Part shown: positions 52,441 through 62,800 of the stretch, one piece after another | Layout of the letters: every line of letters starts with the position of its first letter | Position numbering within the stretch: the first letter of the stretch is position 1 | From: Deltaproteobacteria bacterium | GTDB taxonomy: Bacteria > Desulfobacterota > Binatia > UBA1149 > SPBQ01 | Assembly (NCBI GenBank): GCA_029262375.1 | Contig: JAJCZM010000054.1 | Span: forward strand, 1-64,000 | DNA length: 64,000 bases | Direction: 5' to 3' | The notes under the pieces: model-generated | Seen by the model: only the letters and a program-made list of their open reading frames with translations | Databases searched by the model: none | What the model was told of the DNA's origin: nothing | Translations under genes and position numbers: made by a program

Positions 52441-52908
52441 TCAGATTTGCGGGCGTCCGTCGTACTGAGTGTCCGGCGCGACGAACATGAGGTCGTAGAT
52501 GATCTCGCCGATGACGCAGATTCCTTCGGGGGCGCGTTCGACCGGATCGTACGAAAGGCGACAGACCATGCTGCGACCGTGGTCGCTGCGAAGGCGCACG
52601 AGAGTGGAGACCGCATCTTCCGGAGCGCTGCCCAGCTTCGCCAAGGTATCGCTGGACACGTTGGTGGCGCGGGTCGGGTCGTCTTCGATGAGCATGCGGA
52701 ATTGCTCGCCGCTGTTCATTTTCACGTCGAAGGTAGGCGGCCGATTGCCGACGCCCTCCGCGAAGTAAGCCGTCAGCCTTGGAGCGCCCTCGGTTCGAGG
52801 CTCGCCGTCGAACTTGCCGCCGATACTCATGATCACCGCCACCAGCGCGGTGACGATCCAGGTGCCCAGGGTGAAGAGCGGCTTGAACAGTATGAGAAAT
52901 GGATTCAC
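52441..52908 (-). CDS. hypothetical membrane-anchored protein
   Basis: A 155-residue protein with one N-terminal membrane segment (LFTLGTWIVTALVAVIMSIGG) and a soluble remainder (about 40-155) that I do not recognise. It starts with GTG at 52908 without an obvious alternative. A cysteine pair is present near the C-terminus (MVCRLS and GICVIGE). Convergent with the PPOX gene. Confidence 0.55.
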   Translation of the reverse strand: MNPFLILFKPLFTLGTWIVTALVAVIMSIGGKFDGEPRTEGAPRLTAYFAEGVGNRPPTFDVKMNSGEQFRMLIEDDPTRATNVSSDTLAKLGSAPEDAVSTLVRLRSDHGRSMVCRLSYDPVERAPEGICVIGEIIYDLMFVAPDTQYDGRPQI

Positions 52909-53195
52909 GTCCGATGCCTGTGGGATTCAGTATACCACCGCCGCGCCCCGGTTGGGTTCCCCTGAAAAGGACTGCGGCGAAAGCAACGATTTTCCAACGA
53001 AATTCCATCGATCTGTAACCTTTCGGCCGCGTCAATCGTGTGACCGGGTAATGGGGCGGTTGCCGGTGCAGCCCGACCGGACCCCCATCGCACGCTCGCG
53101 GCGGCGCGGTGGGCACTGCCCGGATGCGCACAAACACAGAGCGCGCGTCCAGTGAACGCGAGTGGGCACGCATGAGATCGGAGGAGATCAACATC

Positions 53196-54581
53196 ATGAG
53201 CGATACGGATAGCGATCGGCGCGCAACGCGCGCCACGGCGGACACTACGCGAGCAGACAACCGACACGCGACCGAGGGCTACGACTGTGTCGTGATCGGC
53301 GCTGGATTGGCAGGTCTGACAGCCGCGGCGACGCTGGCGCGCGAGGGGCGAAGCGTTGTGGTGCTCGAGCGTGCGACGCGGCTGGGCGGGCGCGCGGGCA
53401 CAGTGGAGCAAGGCCGGTATCGTTGGAACTGGGGGCCGCATGCGTTGTACCGGCGCCATGTCGGTGCGCGGGTTCTCGATACGCTTGGTGTTCGCTACAC
53501 CGGCCGGATGCCCGACGCGTCGGGTGGCTATGCGGTGTACGACGGTTCGAAAGAGACACTGCCGGGAGGTTTCGTTTCGTTACTGACTACCGGTTTGCTC
53601 GATGTCGGCGCCAAGCTGGAAACCGCGAGACTGCTTTCGTCACTGCCCAAACGTGATCCGCGTCCGTGGATCGGTCGGCCGCTGGCGGAGTTCCTGGAAT
53701 CGCAGATCGTGGCACCACGTGTGCAACAGCTGATCAGCGCGCTCATCCGCCTGACTTCGTACACGAACGCGCCCGATCTCATGTGTGCCGGATCGGCGCT
53801 CGCGCAGTTGCAACTGGCGCTGACGAAAAACGTCGAGTACATCGACGGCGGGTGGCAGGTCCTCGTCGATGCGCTTTCGCAGATTGCACGCGATGCCGGC
53901 GGTGTGATCCGTACCGGTGTGAAGGTGGAACGCGTCGAGGCGCACGCTGCCGACGACTGTGCGGTTCGCGGCGTGCGACTCAGCGATGGATCGTTCATCG
54001 AAACGGCCGCGGTCGTGATCGCTACGTCTCCGGATGTCGCGTCCCGACTCGTTTCGGCAGCCGCGCATGAGCGACTTGCGACAATCGCCGGTGAGTCGAC
54101 TGCAGTGCGGGCGGCGTGCCTAGATCTGGCGTTGTCTTCGCTTCCCAAGCCGCGCGCGTTGTTCGGCCTCGGAATCGATCGTGCGCTGTATTTTTCGGTC
54201 CACTCGGCATACGCGGACCTCGCGCCGGGGAATGGGGCCGTCGTGCACGCGCTCAAGTATTTGGCGCCCGGCGAGAGCGGCGAGGACGTCCAGAAGGAAC
54301 TGGAGGCCCTTGCTGACTTGTTGCAGCCCGGATGGCGCGACAGATGCGTGGCGCAACGTTATCTTCCGAGCATGCTGGTTACCCCGGCCGTTGTGACGGC
54401 CGACGGTGGCGGCCTCGACGGTCGTCCCGGTCCGGCGATCGAAGAGATGGACGGACTGTTCGTCGCCGGTGATTGGGTCGGAAGTCGCGGTATGTTGGCG
54501 GATGCTTCGCTGGCGAGTGGCGAAGAGGCGGGCCGTCTAGTGGCCGCCAGGCACGGCGCACTACAGCGCCGCGCGGCGTAG
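53196..54581 (+). CDS. FAD-dependent oxidoreductase (phytoene desaturase/amine oxidase-like)
   Basis: A 461-residue flavoprotein. The dinucleotide-binding motif is VIGAGLAGLTAAATL, followed by VVLERATRLGGRAGT and the GG-rich RWNWGPHALY; the C-terminal FAD motif is LFVAGDWVG. This is the phytoene desaturase/amine oxidase branch. GGAGGAG at nine bases supports ATG 53196; the ATG further upstream is not needed. An ECF41-type sigma factor gene follows 24 bases downstream, suggesting they form a regulated pair. Confidence 0.87.
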   Translation: MSDTDSDRRATRATADTTRADNRHATEGYDCVVIGAGLAGLTAAATLAREGRSVVVLERATRLGGRAGTVEQGRYRWNWGPHALYRRHVGARVLDTLGVRYTGRMPDASGGYAVYDGSKETLPGGFVSLLTTGLLDVGAKLETARLLSSLPKRDPRPWIGRPLAEFLESQIVAPRVQQLISALIRLTSYTNAPDLMCAGSALAQLQLALTKNVEYIDGGWQVLVDALSQIARDAGGVIRTGVKVERVEAHAADDCAVRGVRLSDGSFIETAAVVIATSPDVASRLVSAAAHERLATIAGESTAVRAACLDLALSSLPKPRALFGLGIDRALYFSVHSAYADLAPGNGAVVHALKYLAPGESGEDVQKELEALADLLQPGWRDRCVAQRYLPSMLVTPAVVTADGGGLDGRPGPAIEEMDGLFVAGDWVGSRGMLADASLASGEEAGRLVAARHGALQRRAA

Positions 54582-54605
54582 TCACGGCACCGGAGTGGAA
54601 CGGCA

Positions 54606-55571
54606 ATGCACGATCGTCAGCAGATGAATCACCTCGAGCCGCATCGGCGCTACCTATGGGCGCTCCTGTATCGGCTTACGGGGTGCGCTGCCGACGCTGA
54701 CGATCTCGTGCAAGACACGTTCGTGCGCGCGCTCGAGAAGCCTCCTGCCGATCTCGACGCAAGCCTACGCCCTTGGCTCGTGCGTGTTGCCGTCAACTTG
54801 GGAAAAGACCAGCTGCGGCGCCGACGGCGTGCCCCGTATGTAGGGCCCTGGTTGCCGTCGCCGATCGAAACGGACGCGTCCCACGATCATGAGGCCTGCT
54901 CGCCGCCGTCCTACGAACTGACCGCCGCAGACGGAATCGACACCCAGGGGCGCTACGATCTCGTAGAGAGCGTGTCGTACGCCTTCTTGGTGGCACTGGA
55001 AGTGTTGACGCCTCAGCAACGCGCCGTACTGCTACTGCGCGACGTGTTCGACTATTCGATCGCCGAGACAGCCGAGGTTTTGGGGATCGGCTCTTCCAAT
55101 GTAAAGACGACGCTGCATCGTGCGCGTCGGGCCATGCGTGGCTACGAGTCCGAGCGCGTGACAGGGACTGCACAACTCGAACGTGTCGAACGTGCCACGC
55201 GCGATACGATTGAGCGTTTTCTTGGTGCACTGGCGGCACGAGATGCGGGTGCGATCGAGGAACTCTTAGCGGCCGATGTCGTCGCCACAGCCGACTCGGG
55301 CGGAGAGTTTATCGCCGCGCGTAAGATCGTGCGCGGCGCCGCTGCTGTGGCGAAGTACTTCCTCGGCGTCAGCCGAGGCGGCGCCGCCGGCTTCGAGATG
55401 AGGGTTCGTGTGATCAACGGGCTTCCGGCCTGCGTCGTGACTATGCCGCCGAGTGCGGGGCGGCGTCTCGCGCCTCGTCTCGTTACCCGTATGGATCTCG
55501 ATCAGCACGGAAAGGTGCGGGCGGTTCACAGCGTTCTCGCGACGCGAAAACTTACCGCCATCGCTGAGTAG
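54606..55571 (+). CDS. ECF sigma factor, ECF41-like with SnoaL-type C-terminal domain
   Basis: A 321-residue sigma-70-family regulator. Region 2 contains ADADDLVQDTFVRALE and region 4 TPQQRAVLLLRDVFDYSIAETAEVLGIGSSNVKTTLHRARRAM, given here by its key blocks. A WLPEP-like linker (WLPSP) and a C-terminal SnoaL-like domain (about 200-321) with TADSGGE at the place of the DGGGR motif are the ECF41 hallmarks. These sigma factors have their own C-terminal regulatory domain instead of a membrane anti-sigma factor and often control a neighbouring oxidoreductase, here the FAD enzyme. Confidence 0.9.
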   Translation: MHDRQQMNHLEPHRRYLWALLYRLTGCAADADDLVQDTFVRALEKPPADLDASLRPWLVRVAVNLGKDQLRRRRRAPYVGPWLPSPIETDASHDHEACSPPSYELTAADGIDTQGRYDLVESVSYAFLVALEVLTPQQRAVLLLRDVFDYSIAETAEVLGIGSSNVKTTLHRARRAMRGYESERVTGTAQLERVERATRDTIERFLGALAARDAGAIEELLAADVVATADSGGEFIAARKIVRGAAAVAKYFLGVSRGGAAGFEMRVRVINGLPACVVTMPPSAGRRLAPRLVTRMDLDQHGKVRAVHSVLATRKLTAIAE

Positions 55572-56424
55572 AGCACTCTCCAGCCACGTCGCGGCCGGTC
55601 TCGCGGCGTAGTCGCGGCGAGTTCCCGCGATAGGATGCTTGTGCGTTCTTCGCGTGACAAAAGCGTCCCTTTCACCTTGAGTGTCCTCTTTTGTTCCTAC
55701 CAACGAGGTCTGTCTGTTGGTCGCTGTGCGCTCAGTGCTTGCCCTACATCTTGCCGATGACTCCGCGCGTCTATTTCGAAAAGTTCAACCCCTGTAAGGG
55801 CTTTTAACGCACAGCTATTTGACGCCTGTTCGTAACTCAGCTGAGGAAAGTCGACCGCCTGAAATCAGCAATGTACGATTGCGTACGTTGATGATGGCGC
55901 GTTCTCGAATGTGCGGGGGCACACCGGGAGCGTTGCGTCGCAAGCGTGTCACAACCACCCACGGAGCACGGAGATTGTCGTCCATAGAGACAGAAGTTCG
56001 GGGCTGGGTTGTGCGCGGAGGTGGTTGTGGGTGACGGGCGCGAGGTAGGCGTCGTCTTTCCCCGAAGAAGAGTCAGACAAGCGCGAGCCAAGAGGAACCG
56101 ACCAGAGCCGTCTACGTAGTGATCGTCGAGATCACGCAGAGACACCCGGCGGAAGCACGACCGACGCAGGTCGGCAGGAGTCGAACCCTCGCGCGAGGCG
56201 CATGCCCTATAGGCCTGCCGGTCGCTCTTTATGCCAGGGAATAACGCAACTGTTTTGCGGCCGAGAACCGGCACCGCGGCGGTGCGGCACTGATGTAACG
56301 CTACGAAAGCGCACGTGTATCGGTTGATCCACGAAGCGCCCGAAAAATGGGAGTTTTTGTTGGCTGTCAGGCCGTCGGGAGGGGCTCCGATGGGAGCACG
56401 GTCCTTGCAAAAGAGGCAAGCAGT
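55572..56424. other. 853-base gene-poor region with several inverted repeats
   Basis: No open frame here has family-like composition. CACAACCACC at 55950-55959 and its complement at 56020-56029 form a 10-bp inverted repeat with a 60-base loop. A small hairpin with A-run and T-run flanks lies at 55779-55805. A palindromic, tRNA-like element is annotated separately at 56172-56220. The GAGG ribosome site of the next gene is at its right end. Confidence 0.45.
56172..56220. other. palindromic tRNA-like element
   Basis: CGGCAGG at 56172-56178 is complementary to CCTGCCG at 56214-56220. Between them lie a 12-base perfect palindrome (CCTCGCGCGAGG, 56187-56198) and an 8-base palindrome (CCTATAGG, 56206-56213). 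The minus strand reads GGGTTCGACTCC, which resembles a tRNA T-arm, next to the acceptor-like complementary ends. Only 49 bases long, it lacks an anticodon arm, so it is not a tRNA; it could be a decayed tRNA or an attachment-site remnant. Confidence 0.3.
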
Positions 56425-58449
56425 ATGAGCCGATTTTCTGCCCCGACACTTCATGCCTGCATTCGGGCCCTGCGCTTCGCCGCGGTGGCTTGGGCGCTGG
56501 TCCTCTCAGGTGCAGTCCCCGTTGCGGCCTTCGACGCGTCCGTCGCGTGGGAGCCTGTCGCCGACGCGGACGGTTACAATCTATACGTGCGCTACGATGC
56601 GCAGTCGTTTGGAGCTCCTACCGCTAATATCAGTAGTCCGAGCCCAGAGGGCGATGGTCTTATCCGCGTAGTGGTGGCGGACCTGCCTCTAGGACCAACG
56701 GCCCGGTTTGCCGTCAGTGCCTACGATTCTTCCGGCATTGAGGGGGACCTTTCCAACGAACTATCGATTAGCTACGCGATTGCCGCCGCCGTGATCGATA
56801 GTGACGGCGATGGTCTGACCGACGCCGACGAAGATACCGATCTCGATGGAAACGTCGATAGCGGTGAGACCGATCCCAACGATTCCGACAGCGACGACGA
56901 CAGTCTGAGCGACGGTAAAGAAGTGAACCTCTATGGTACCGATCCGCTTGATAGTGATACGGACGACGACGGTCTGGCGGACGGAATAGAAATCGGTGTC
57001 TTCGGCACCGATCCCACGAATCCCGATACCGACGGCGATGGTGCCATCGATGGTGACGAGGTTGCCGACGGTAGCGATCCTAGTACGGCCGATGTTTGCT
57101 CTGATGTTTCGACCGGCGACGGCTGTGATGACGGAAATGTCTGCACCACCGATAGCTGTGACGGCGCGAGCTGCGATTACACCCCCAACACGGCGAGTTG
57201 TGACGACGGTATCGCTTGTACGGTCAGCGATTCCTGCGGCGGCGGCACTTGCGCCGGCGTGGATGCGTGCGACGCCGGCAAGACATGCAATCGCAACAAC
57301 GGTCTATGTGAGAGCGATTTCGCGCAGGTCTGGATTCCTGCAGCCACGTACCCCGATGCGCAGTTCCTGGGCGCCATGACGGTGGGAAGCCGCTTTGCGC
57401 TGGGCAGCGATAGCGATCCGGATGCCGACAGCCTCATGCCTGCGCTCGTCTACCCGAATAGTAACGACAGCTCGACCGCCTCAGGTAGCGGCGATGAAGT
57501 CACCTATACGATCGTGGTTCCCTCGGCCGGCGAGTGGTTCGCTTGGGGCCGCTTCTACTACGGTGGTTTGCTGGAGAACAACGACGCGAATTCGTTCTTC
57601 CTCCGTGTCGACAACGGTGATCCGCGACAGTTCGGCAACAATCGAAACTATCGCGAATGGCACTGGGACGGCGCCGGTTGGGCCAGCGCCGATGAGCCCA
57701 GGCCGTATCCGCTCGGGCACCTCGAGGCGGGCTTCCACACCATTACCGTCGAGAAGCGTGAGACGAAGACCGAGCCGCCGCGACTCGACGCGCTGTTCCT
57801 CACGCGCAACAGCGAAGATATCCCGACTGATGAAGCCGCATCGGCCGCGCTCTGTCCCGGCGGCGACTGTGGCGATGAAGTAGGCGCACAATGCGGCGAC
57901 GCCACCGGCGACGGCCAGATTTCCGCGGCAGACGCCTGGGTCGTTCTCGCCTCTGCGGTCAACCTCGGAAACTACTGCACGAGCCCGGTCTGCGACGTTG
58001 ATGCAGACGGGGTCGTTACCGCCAGCGATGCCATGCGGGTTCTCGAGTACGCCGTTTCCGGGGGCGACACGATCACGTTGACCTGCGTGGGCAATATTGA
58101 GTTCTATGTGGACGACGCGGCCGGCCTGAGCGAGATTAGTCTCGAACTCGACTACTCGGCGCTACAGATCGAGTTCTCCGATGACGACGCTGCAGTCGTC
58201 TGTATGAGTGAACTCGCGGACAACGAAGCAACGGTCGTCCATGTCGACCATCCCGGCGCGGGCATCCTGGACGTATCCGTCAGCCTGTCTCAGCCGCTGA
58301 CGGGCACCGGTGAGATTGTCAGCTGCCGCTACGAAACGGGGGCGTCGCGCGTCGCGCTCCCCGCTGTGGACGACATCGGTGTGCAGATCCTCGATCACAA
58401 TGATGGTGATGGCGATATCGCACTGACCGCGCACCCGACCTCTCGTTGA
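56425..58449 (+). CDS. secreted multi-domain protein: TSP3 repeats, Cys-rich repeats, dockerin-like and cohesin-like modules
   Basis: A 674-residue exported protein. A signal segment (about 15-37) is followed by a fibronectin-III-like part (VAWEPVADADGYNLYV), then acidic thrombospondin type 3 calcium repeats (DSDGDGLTDADEDTDLDG, DTDGDGAIDGDEVADGSDP). Cys-rich EGF-like repeats follow (CDDGNVCTTDSCDG, CDDGIACTVSDSC), then a carbohydrate-related beta part. Near residues 515-570 is a double EF-hand dockerin-like module (TGDGQISAADAW, VDADGVVTASDAMRVL). The C-terminus (about 575-674) has the strand pattern of a cohesin-like domain (ISLELDYSALQIEF, GAGILDVSVSLSQPL). Assigned from motif pattern. An extracellular structural or adhesion role is inferred. 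Confidence 0.82.
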   Translation: MSRFSAPTLHACIRALRFAAVAWALVLSGAVPVAAFDASVAWEPVADADGYNLYVRYDAQSFGAPTANISSPSPEGDGLIRVVVADLPLGPTARFAVSAYDSSGIEGDLSNELSISYAIAAAVIDSDGDGLTDADEDTDLDGNVDSGETDPNDSDSDDDSLSDGKEVNLYGTDPLDSDTDDDGLADGIEIGVFGTDPTNPDTDGDGAIDGDEVADGSDPSTADVCSDVSTGDGCDDGNVCTTDSCDGASCDYTPNTASCDDGIACTVSDSCGGGTCAGVDACDAGKTCNRNNGLCESDFAQVWIPAATYPDAQFLGAMTVGSRFALGSDSDPDADSLMPALVYPNSNDSSTASGSGDEVTYTIVVPSAGEWFAWGRFYYGGLLENNDANSFFLRVDNGDPRQFGNNRNYREWHWDGAGWASADEPRPYPLGHLEAGFHTITVEKRETKTEPPRLDALFLTRNSEDIPTDEAASAALCPGGDCGDEVGAQCGDATGDGQISAADAWVVLASAVNLGNYCTSPVCDVDADGVVTASDAMRVLEYAVSGGDTITLTCVGNIEFYVDDAAGLSEISLELDYSALQIEFSDDDAAVVCMSELADNEATVVHVDHPGAGILDVSVSLSQPLTGTGEIVSCRYETGASRVALPAVDDIGVQILDHNDGDGDIALTAHPTSR

Positions 58450-58456
58450 GTATGAA

Positions 58457-58495
58457 TACCGCGCGACGTGCGGCGTAGGCACGCGTCGCGCGGTA
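58457..58495. terminator. bidirectional hairpin between convergent genes
   Basis: TACCGCGCGACG at 58457-58468 and its exact complement at 58484-58495 form a 12-bp stem between two genes that end towards each other. No long T-run is present, so it is at best a partial terminator for both. Confidence 0.5.
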
Positions 58496-58496
58496 C

Positions 58497-59759
58497 TTAG
58501 CTCAGCCGCTCCGAGGGAACGTCGAAGGACTGCTGATATCGTGCGAAGCGATGTCGCTCTTCCTGCGCATCCAAACCCGAATCTGTAAATTTGTAGCTGT
58601 GCCGACCGCGTTCTTCGCGTGAGTTCGCTTCCAGGAAGGCGCGCATCCTGCTTTCGGCATCCGCGGTGAGCTCACGATCGAAATGCGCGTAGATTCTTCG
58701 GACCATCGCGATTTCGTCGCGCAGCAATTCGTGGAAATGCATATCGAAGACTCGCGACGGCGGTAAGCGCCGTTCCTCGCGCACGCGCGTTGCAGCGTCG
58801 AGCCCTCGAGATAGCCGCTTGGTCCAGTCTTCTGCGATTTCCAGCGGATCGACTCTGTTGCTTCCGAGTCCGCGCAGCGTGCCGATCAAGCTGACGAGAG
58901 ACGCCACGACCTTGAGTGGGTCGCGATGAGTCTGGATGAGCAGCGCGTCGGGATATTCGTCGAGAAGCGCGTCGAGCGACCAGAGATGGCCGGGCGATTT
59001 CAGAACCCACTGTTCGCTCCGACACTTCCACTGAAAATACTGAAGCTGTCGTCGATGAGATGCATACACGGGGCCGAGGTCCACGGACTCGAGCCATCGC
59101 TGGTACGTCGGAATCCGATAGGTGGTGTGGAACTGTAGCGAGGCGAAGTCGTGGCTCATGATTGCCACGCACTCCTGCGGGAGCGTCGCGCCCATCGCGT
59201 GCATCGTCTTGAAGCCGGGGATGATCTTGTCGATCCGGTCAAGGTGCGTTTCGGACTGCGCGATTCTGGGGTCGCTCGAGTAGCTCGCACGTTCGGGCGG
59301 CGGCCACACGTTGTGGACCTCCCAGGTCATCGGAACCCGGTTTGCCGGATCTTGAGCCAACAACTCGTGCAAGATGCTTGTCCCCGTGCGCGGTAAGCCG
59401 AGGATGAAGATGGGTTTCTCGATCGCTGCAGCGCCGATCTCTGCATGCTGCTTACGTACGTCGGTCATGTAGAGGCGGTTCTCGAGGCAGCGAACGAACT
59501 CTTCTCGAACTGCCATACGGCCAAGCGTCGTCAGCGATGCCTCGGACTCCAGTGACTCCAACAGAGTTGCGAGCGGGCGGCGGAAGAACGGATCGCCGAA
59601 ATCAGTAAGGCCGGACTCTCGCGACGCTGTTTGAAGCAGCGTATCCATGCCGAGATCGGCAACACGTAGACCGAGTCGAGTCGCGGCGGCGCCGGCGACG
59701 TTCAATGCGCGCACGGCTAGTGGAAGTTTTGGTTCCTTGAGCCCCATGGCGTGGGGCAT
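58497..59759 (-). CDS. sulfotransferase family protein
   Basis: A 420-residue cytoplasmic PAPS-dependent sulfotransferase-like protein. The 5'-phosphosulfate loop is in FILGLPRTGTSILHELLA and the 3'-phosphate motif in QTHRDPLKVVAS. A basic N-terminal extension of about 110 residues precedes the fold. Substrate unknown. It is transcribed in the same direction as the large Kelch protein upstream, 68 bases away. The name does not imply proven sulfonation. Confidence 0.87.
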   Translation of the reverse strand: MPHAMGLKEPKLPLAVRALNVAGAAATRLGLRVADLGMDTLLQTASRESGLTDFGDPFFRRPLATLLESLESEASLTTLGRMAVREEFVRCLENRLYMTDVRKQHAEIGAAAIEKPIFILGLPRTGTSILHELLAQDPANRVPMTWEVHNVWPPPERASYSSDPRIAQSETHLDRIDKIIPGFKTMHAMGATLPQECVAIMSHDFASLQFHTTYRIPTYQRWLESVDLGPVYASHRRQLQYFQWKCRSEQWVLKSPGHLWSLDALLDEYPDALLIQTHRDPLKVVASLVSLIGTLRGLGSNRVDPLEIAEDWTKRLSRGLDAATRVREERRLPPSRVFDMHFHELLRDEIAMVRRIYAHFDRELTADAESRMRAFLEANSREERGRHSYKFTDSGLDAQEERHRFARYQQSFDVPSERLS

Positions 59760-59827
59760 CGTTTAAGCGCAGGCACTGCGGTGATGCGAACTCAGCTGCG
59801 CGCCGCCGCTGCCGCTCTGCCGCGCGG

Positions 59828-62800
59828 TCAGGGGCCGACAGCGGATCCGAATACCGCGAGCGCATGTGCGTGTCGATTGATCGCATTGTGGCTCCAGCCC
59901 AGCTCATAGAGTCCCGCAACCGGCGCATCGACGGTTGATGCGGCCATACTCGAGCTCACGCACGACGTCTGAAGCTGCTCGACCTGTCCAGCCTCGGTCG
60001 GCACGAATGTCCCGGTCGCGCCGCGACCAATGGAATCGACGATGATCGAATTGGCGTTCGCGACATCGATCGATGCGGATACCGGGTTGGTTGCCGACGC
60101 GCTGCCCGTCGACACGATGGCCTGCGGTGCTTCCTGCGCCGCGTCATGCAGTACGAACGCTGCGAGGTGGCGGTTGTTGATCGTGGAACTGAGCGTCTGC
60201 GGGAAGTCGAGCGAGACGTCTGCCGTTCCGCTGGGCGGCGCGAGCATGTAAAAGATCGCGGTGCAGGCTCGCCATGACGACAGGCCTGAGACGCTGGTGA
60301 CAGCCTTCTGCATCACCGCGCCACCGTATGTTGCGACGGCGTCGGCGTGACCCAGATCGCAGTCGGCGTTGTGCTCTTCCCCGGCAGCTACGACGACGAG
60401 GATTCTATTCGCCTGAGACGCGACAGTGACGTTCGGAAGTGTGATCGAATCCGCCGGAGTCCCATCGCAGGTAGAAACCACGCTCGCTTCGTCCACCGCG
60501 ATAATTGCGCCTGGAAGTGTGGTGGTCGTTGTCGTGGTGGTGGTTGTCGTTGTCGTTGTCGGAGAGAGCGTCGTACTCGTGGTCGAGGTCGCGATGGTCG
60601 TCGTTGTCGTGGGGGGCAACGTCGTGGTCGGCGCTAGTGTGGTGGTGGTCGTCGTCGTCGTCGCCGGCAGCGTGGTCGTCGGAACTCCACTCAGTACGAG
60701 GACTTCGATCGCCTTCACGGCCGGGTTGTTGGCTGACTGGTTCGTGAATTCGATCTGCAGGCCGTTCGCGTCCGATACCGAGGCAATTGCTGAGCGGACG
60801 ACAGCAGTCGCGCTGGCGCCTGCGGCCGCCACCGGGTCGAAGTTCGGATACACCGACTCGCCTTCGATGATGATGCCGAACACGCGTTCGCCGATCTGAT
60901 CCGTGCCGTCGTACGTGTTGGCGAAGTACAGGTTTACGACGTAGTCGCCGTCGGGCAGTGCAAAATCGTAGATGAGTTCCGGGGACGTGTTCCGGTCCGC
61001 GTGTTCGCACTGGAACAGGTCTTCCGTCGATTCATCGTCGCAGCCGAACAGCGCGTCGATCCCAGAAATGACGCAGGCTTCGCCGCCACCGCCGAGGTTA
61101 CACGTGGAGGCTTTCGCGTTCTGATTGTAGCCGAAGTCGGCCACCCAAGAGTCACCGTTGCAGTCCACTTTGTTGCCGGCACACTCGGCCGAAGACGTAT
61201 TCGCGTTCACGCGTATCGAGCTTCCGGTGGCGCCATCCACCGCCACCGGGCCCGCGCATTGATTGCGTGCATCGAGGGGGCAGGGGTCGTCGAGGTCGAG
61301 GCCGTCGTTGTCGAAATCGCCCAACGGAATCGTCGTGGACGTCGTCGTCGTGACAGGCGTGGTGGTGGTAGTCACCGGCACGGTCGTCGTGGTGACGGGG
61401 ACAGTCGTCGTAGTCACTGCGATCGTCGTAGTGGTTACCGGGACGGTCGTTGTTGTTGTTGTTGTTGTCGTTGTCGTTGTTGTCGTACTAGTCGTTGACG
61501 TCGTCGTCGTCGTCGTGCTGGTGGTCGTTGTCGTGGTCGTAGCGCCCAGGGTGGTAGTCGTCGTGGCGACGACACCGGCTTCGAGGACTTCGATGGCCTT
61601 TATCGCAGGATTGTTCTGCGGGAGGTTGGTCAGCGCCACTTGCAACCCGTCGCCGTCTACGATTGCGACGACGGATCGCACCACCGCGATTCCGCTACCG
61701 CCGGCCGCAGCGATCTGGTCGAACGACGCATAGACGGTCTGTCCTTCCACTACGATGTCGAATAGCCGGTCGCCGACATCGGTAGAGCCGGTGTAGGTGT
61801 TGGCGAAGAAGAGATTGACGAGGTAGCTGCCGGGTGCGACATCGAAGTCGTAGATCAACTCGGGCGAGGGATTCCTGTCAACGTGGTCGCACTGGAACAG
61901 GTCTTCGGTCGATTCGTCGCTGCAGCCGAACAGCGCGTCGATGCCGGTGATCACGCAGGACTCGCCGCCTCCGCCGAGATCGCAGACCGACGCTTTAGCC
62001 GACTGGTTGTACGCGAAGTCGCCCGCCCAGGTCGTTCCGTTGCAATCGGTCTTGTCGCCGGAACACTCAGACGTCGAAACATTGGCGTTGAGTCGGATCG
62101 CGAGGCCCTGCGTGTTGTCGAAGGCGACCGGTCCGAAGCAGGCGTTGCGAGGGTCGGCCGGACACGGGTCGGCGGCCAATTCCAGGCCGTCGTTGTCGGC
62201 GTCATCGCAACTGGTACCGGGAGGCAACGGTGCGTGGTCGCATGTGCCGGTAGATGCGTCGCAAGTATCCACGGTGCAGGGATCGGCATCGTCACAGTCT
62301 ATCGCGACGTTCGCGCAACCGGTGATCTCATCGCAGGTGTCTACGGTGCACGCGTTGGCGTCGTCGCAGCCGGTGCCGGTGCCGGTGCCGGGCTGGCAGC
62401 CGGCAATCGGATGGCAGACCTCGTTGCCGTTACAGACGTTGCCGTCGTCGCACTGTGCATCGTTGGTGGCGTGCGTGCATGAATCCGCGCTCTCGTCGCA
62501 GCCGTCGATCGTGCACGCGAGCGCATCGCTGCAGGGGCGTGCGGCCCCCGTGCAGGCACCGGCGCTACAGCTGTCTCCCACCGTGCAAAAGAGCCCATCG
62601 TCGCATGCGCCCGCGATCGGTGTGTTGATACAACTGGTGCCGCCGCAGCTGTCGGCCGTGCAGGCGTTGCCGTCATCGCAACTCGGATCGCTGTGTTCGC
62701 ATGCGCCCGTCGTCGCATTGCACGTGTCGATCGAGCAGCCGTTGCCATCATCGCAATCGATGGGAGTATTGAGGCAGCCTAGTACGCTGTCGCATGAGTC

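Noticed and set aside
61263..61733. Plus-strand poly-valine frame
   Set aside because: It is the reverse image of the threonine-linker microsatellite in the Kelch/malectin gene.
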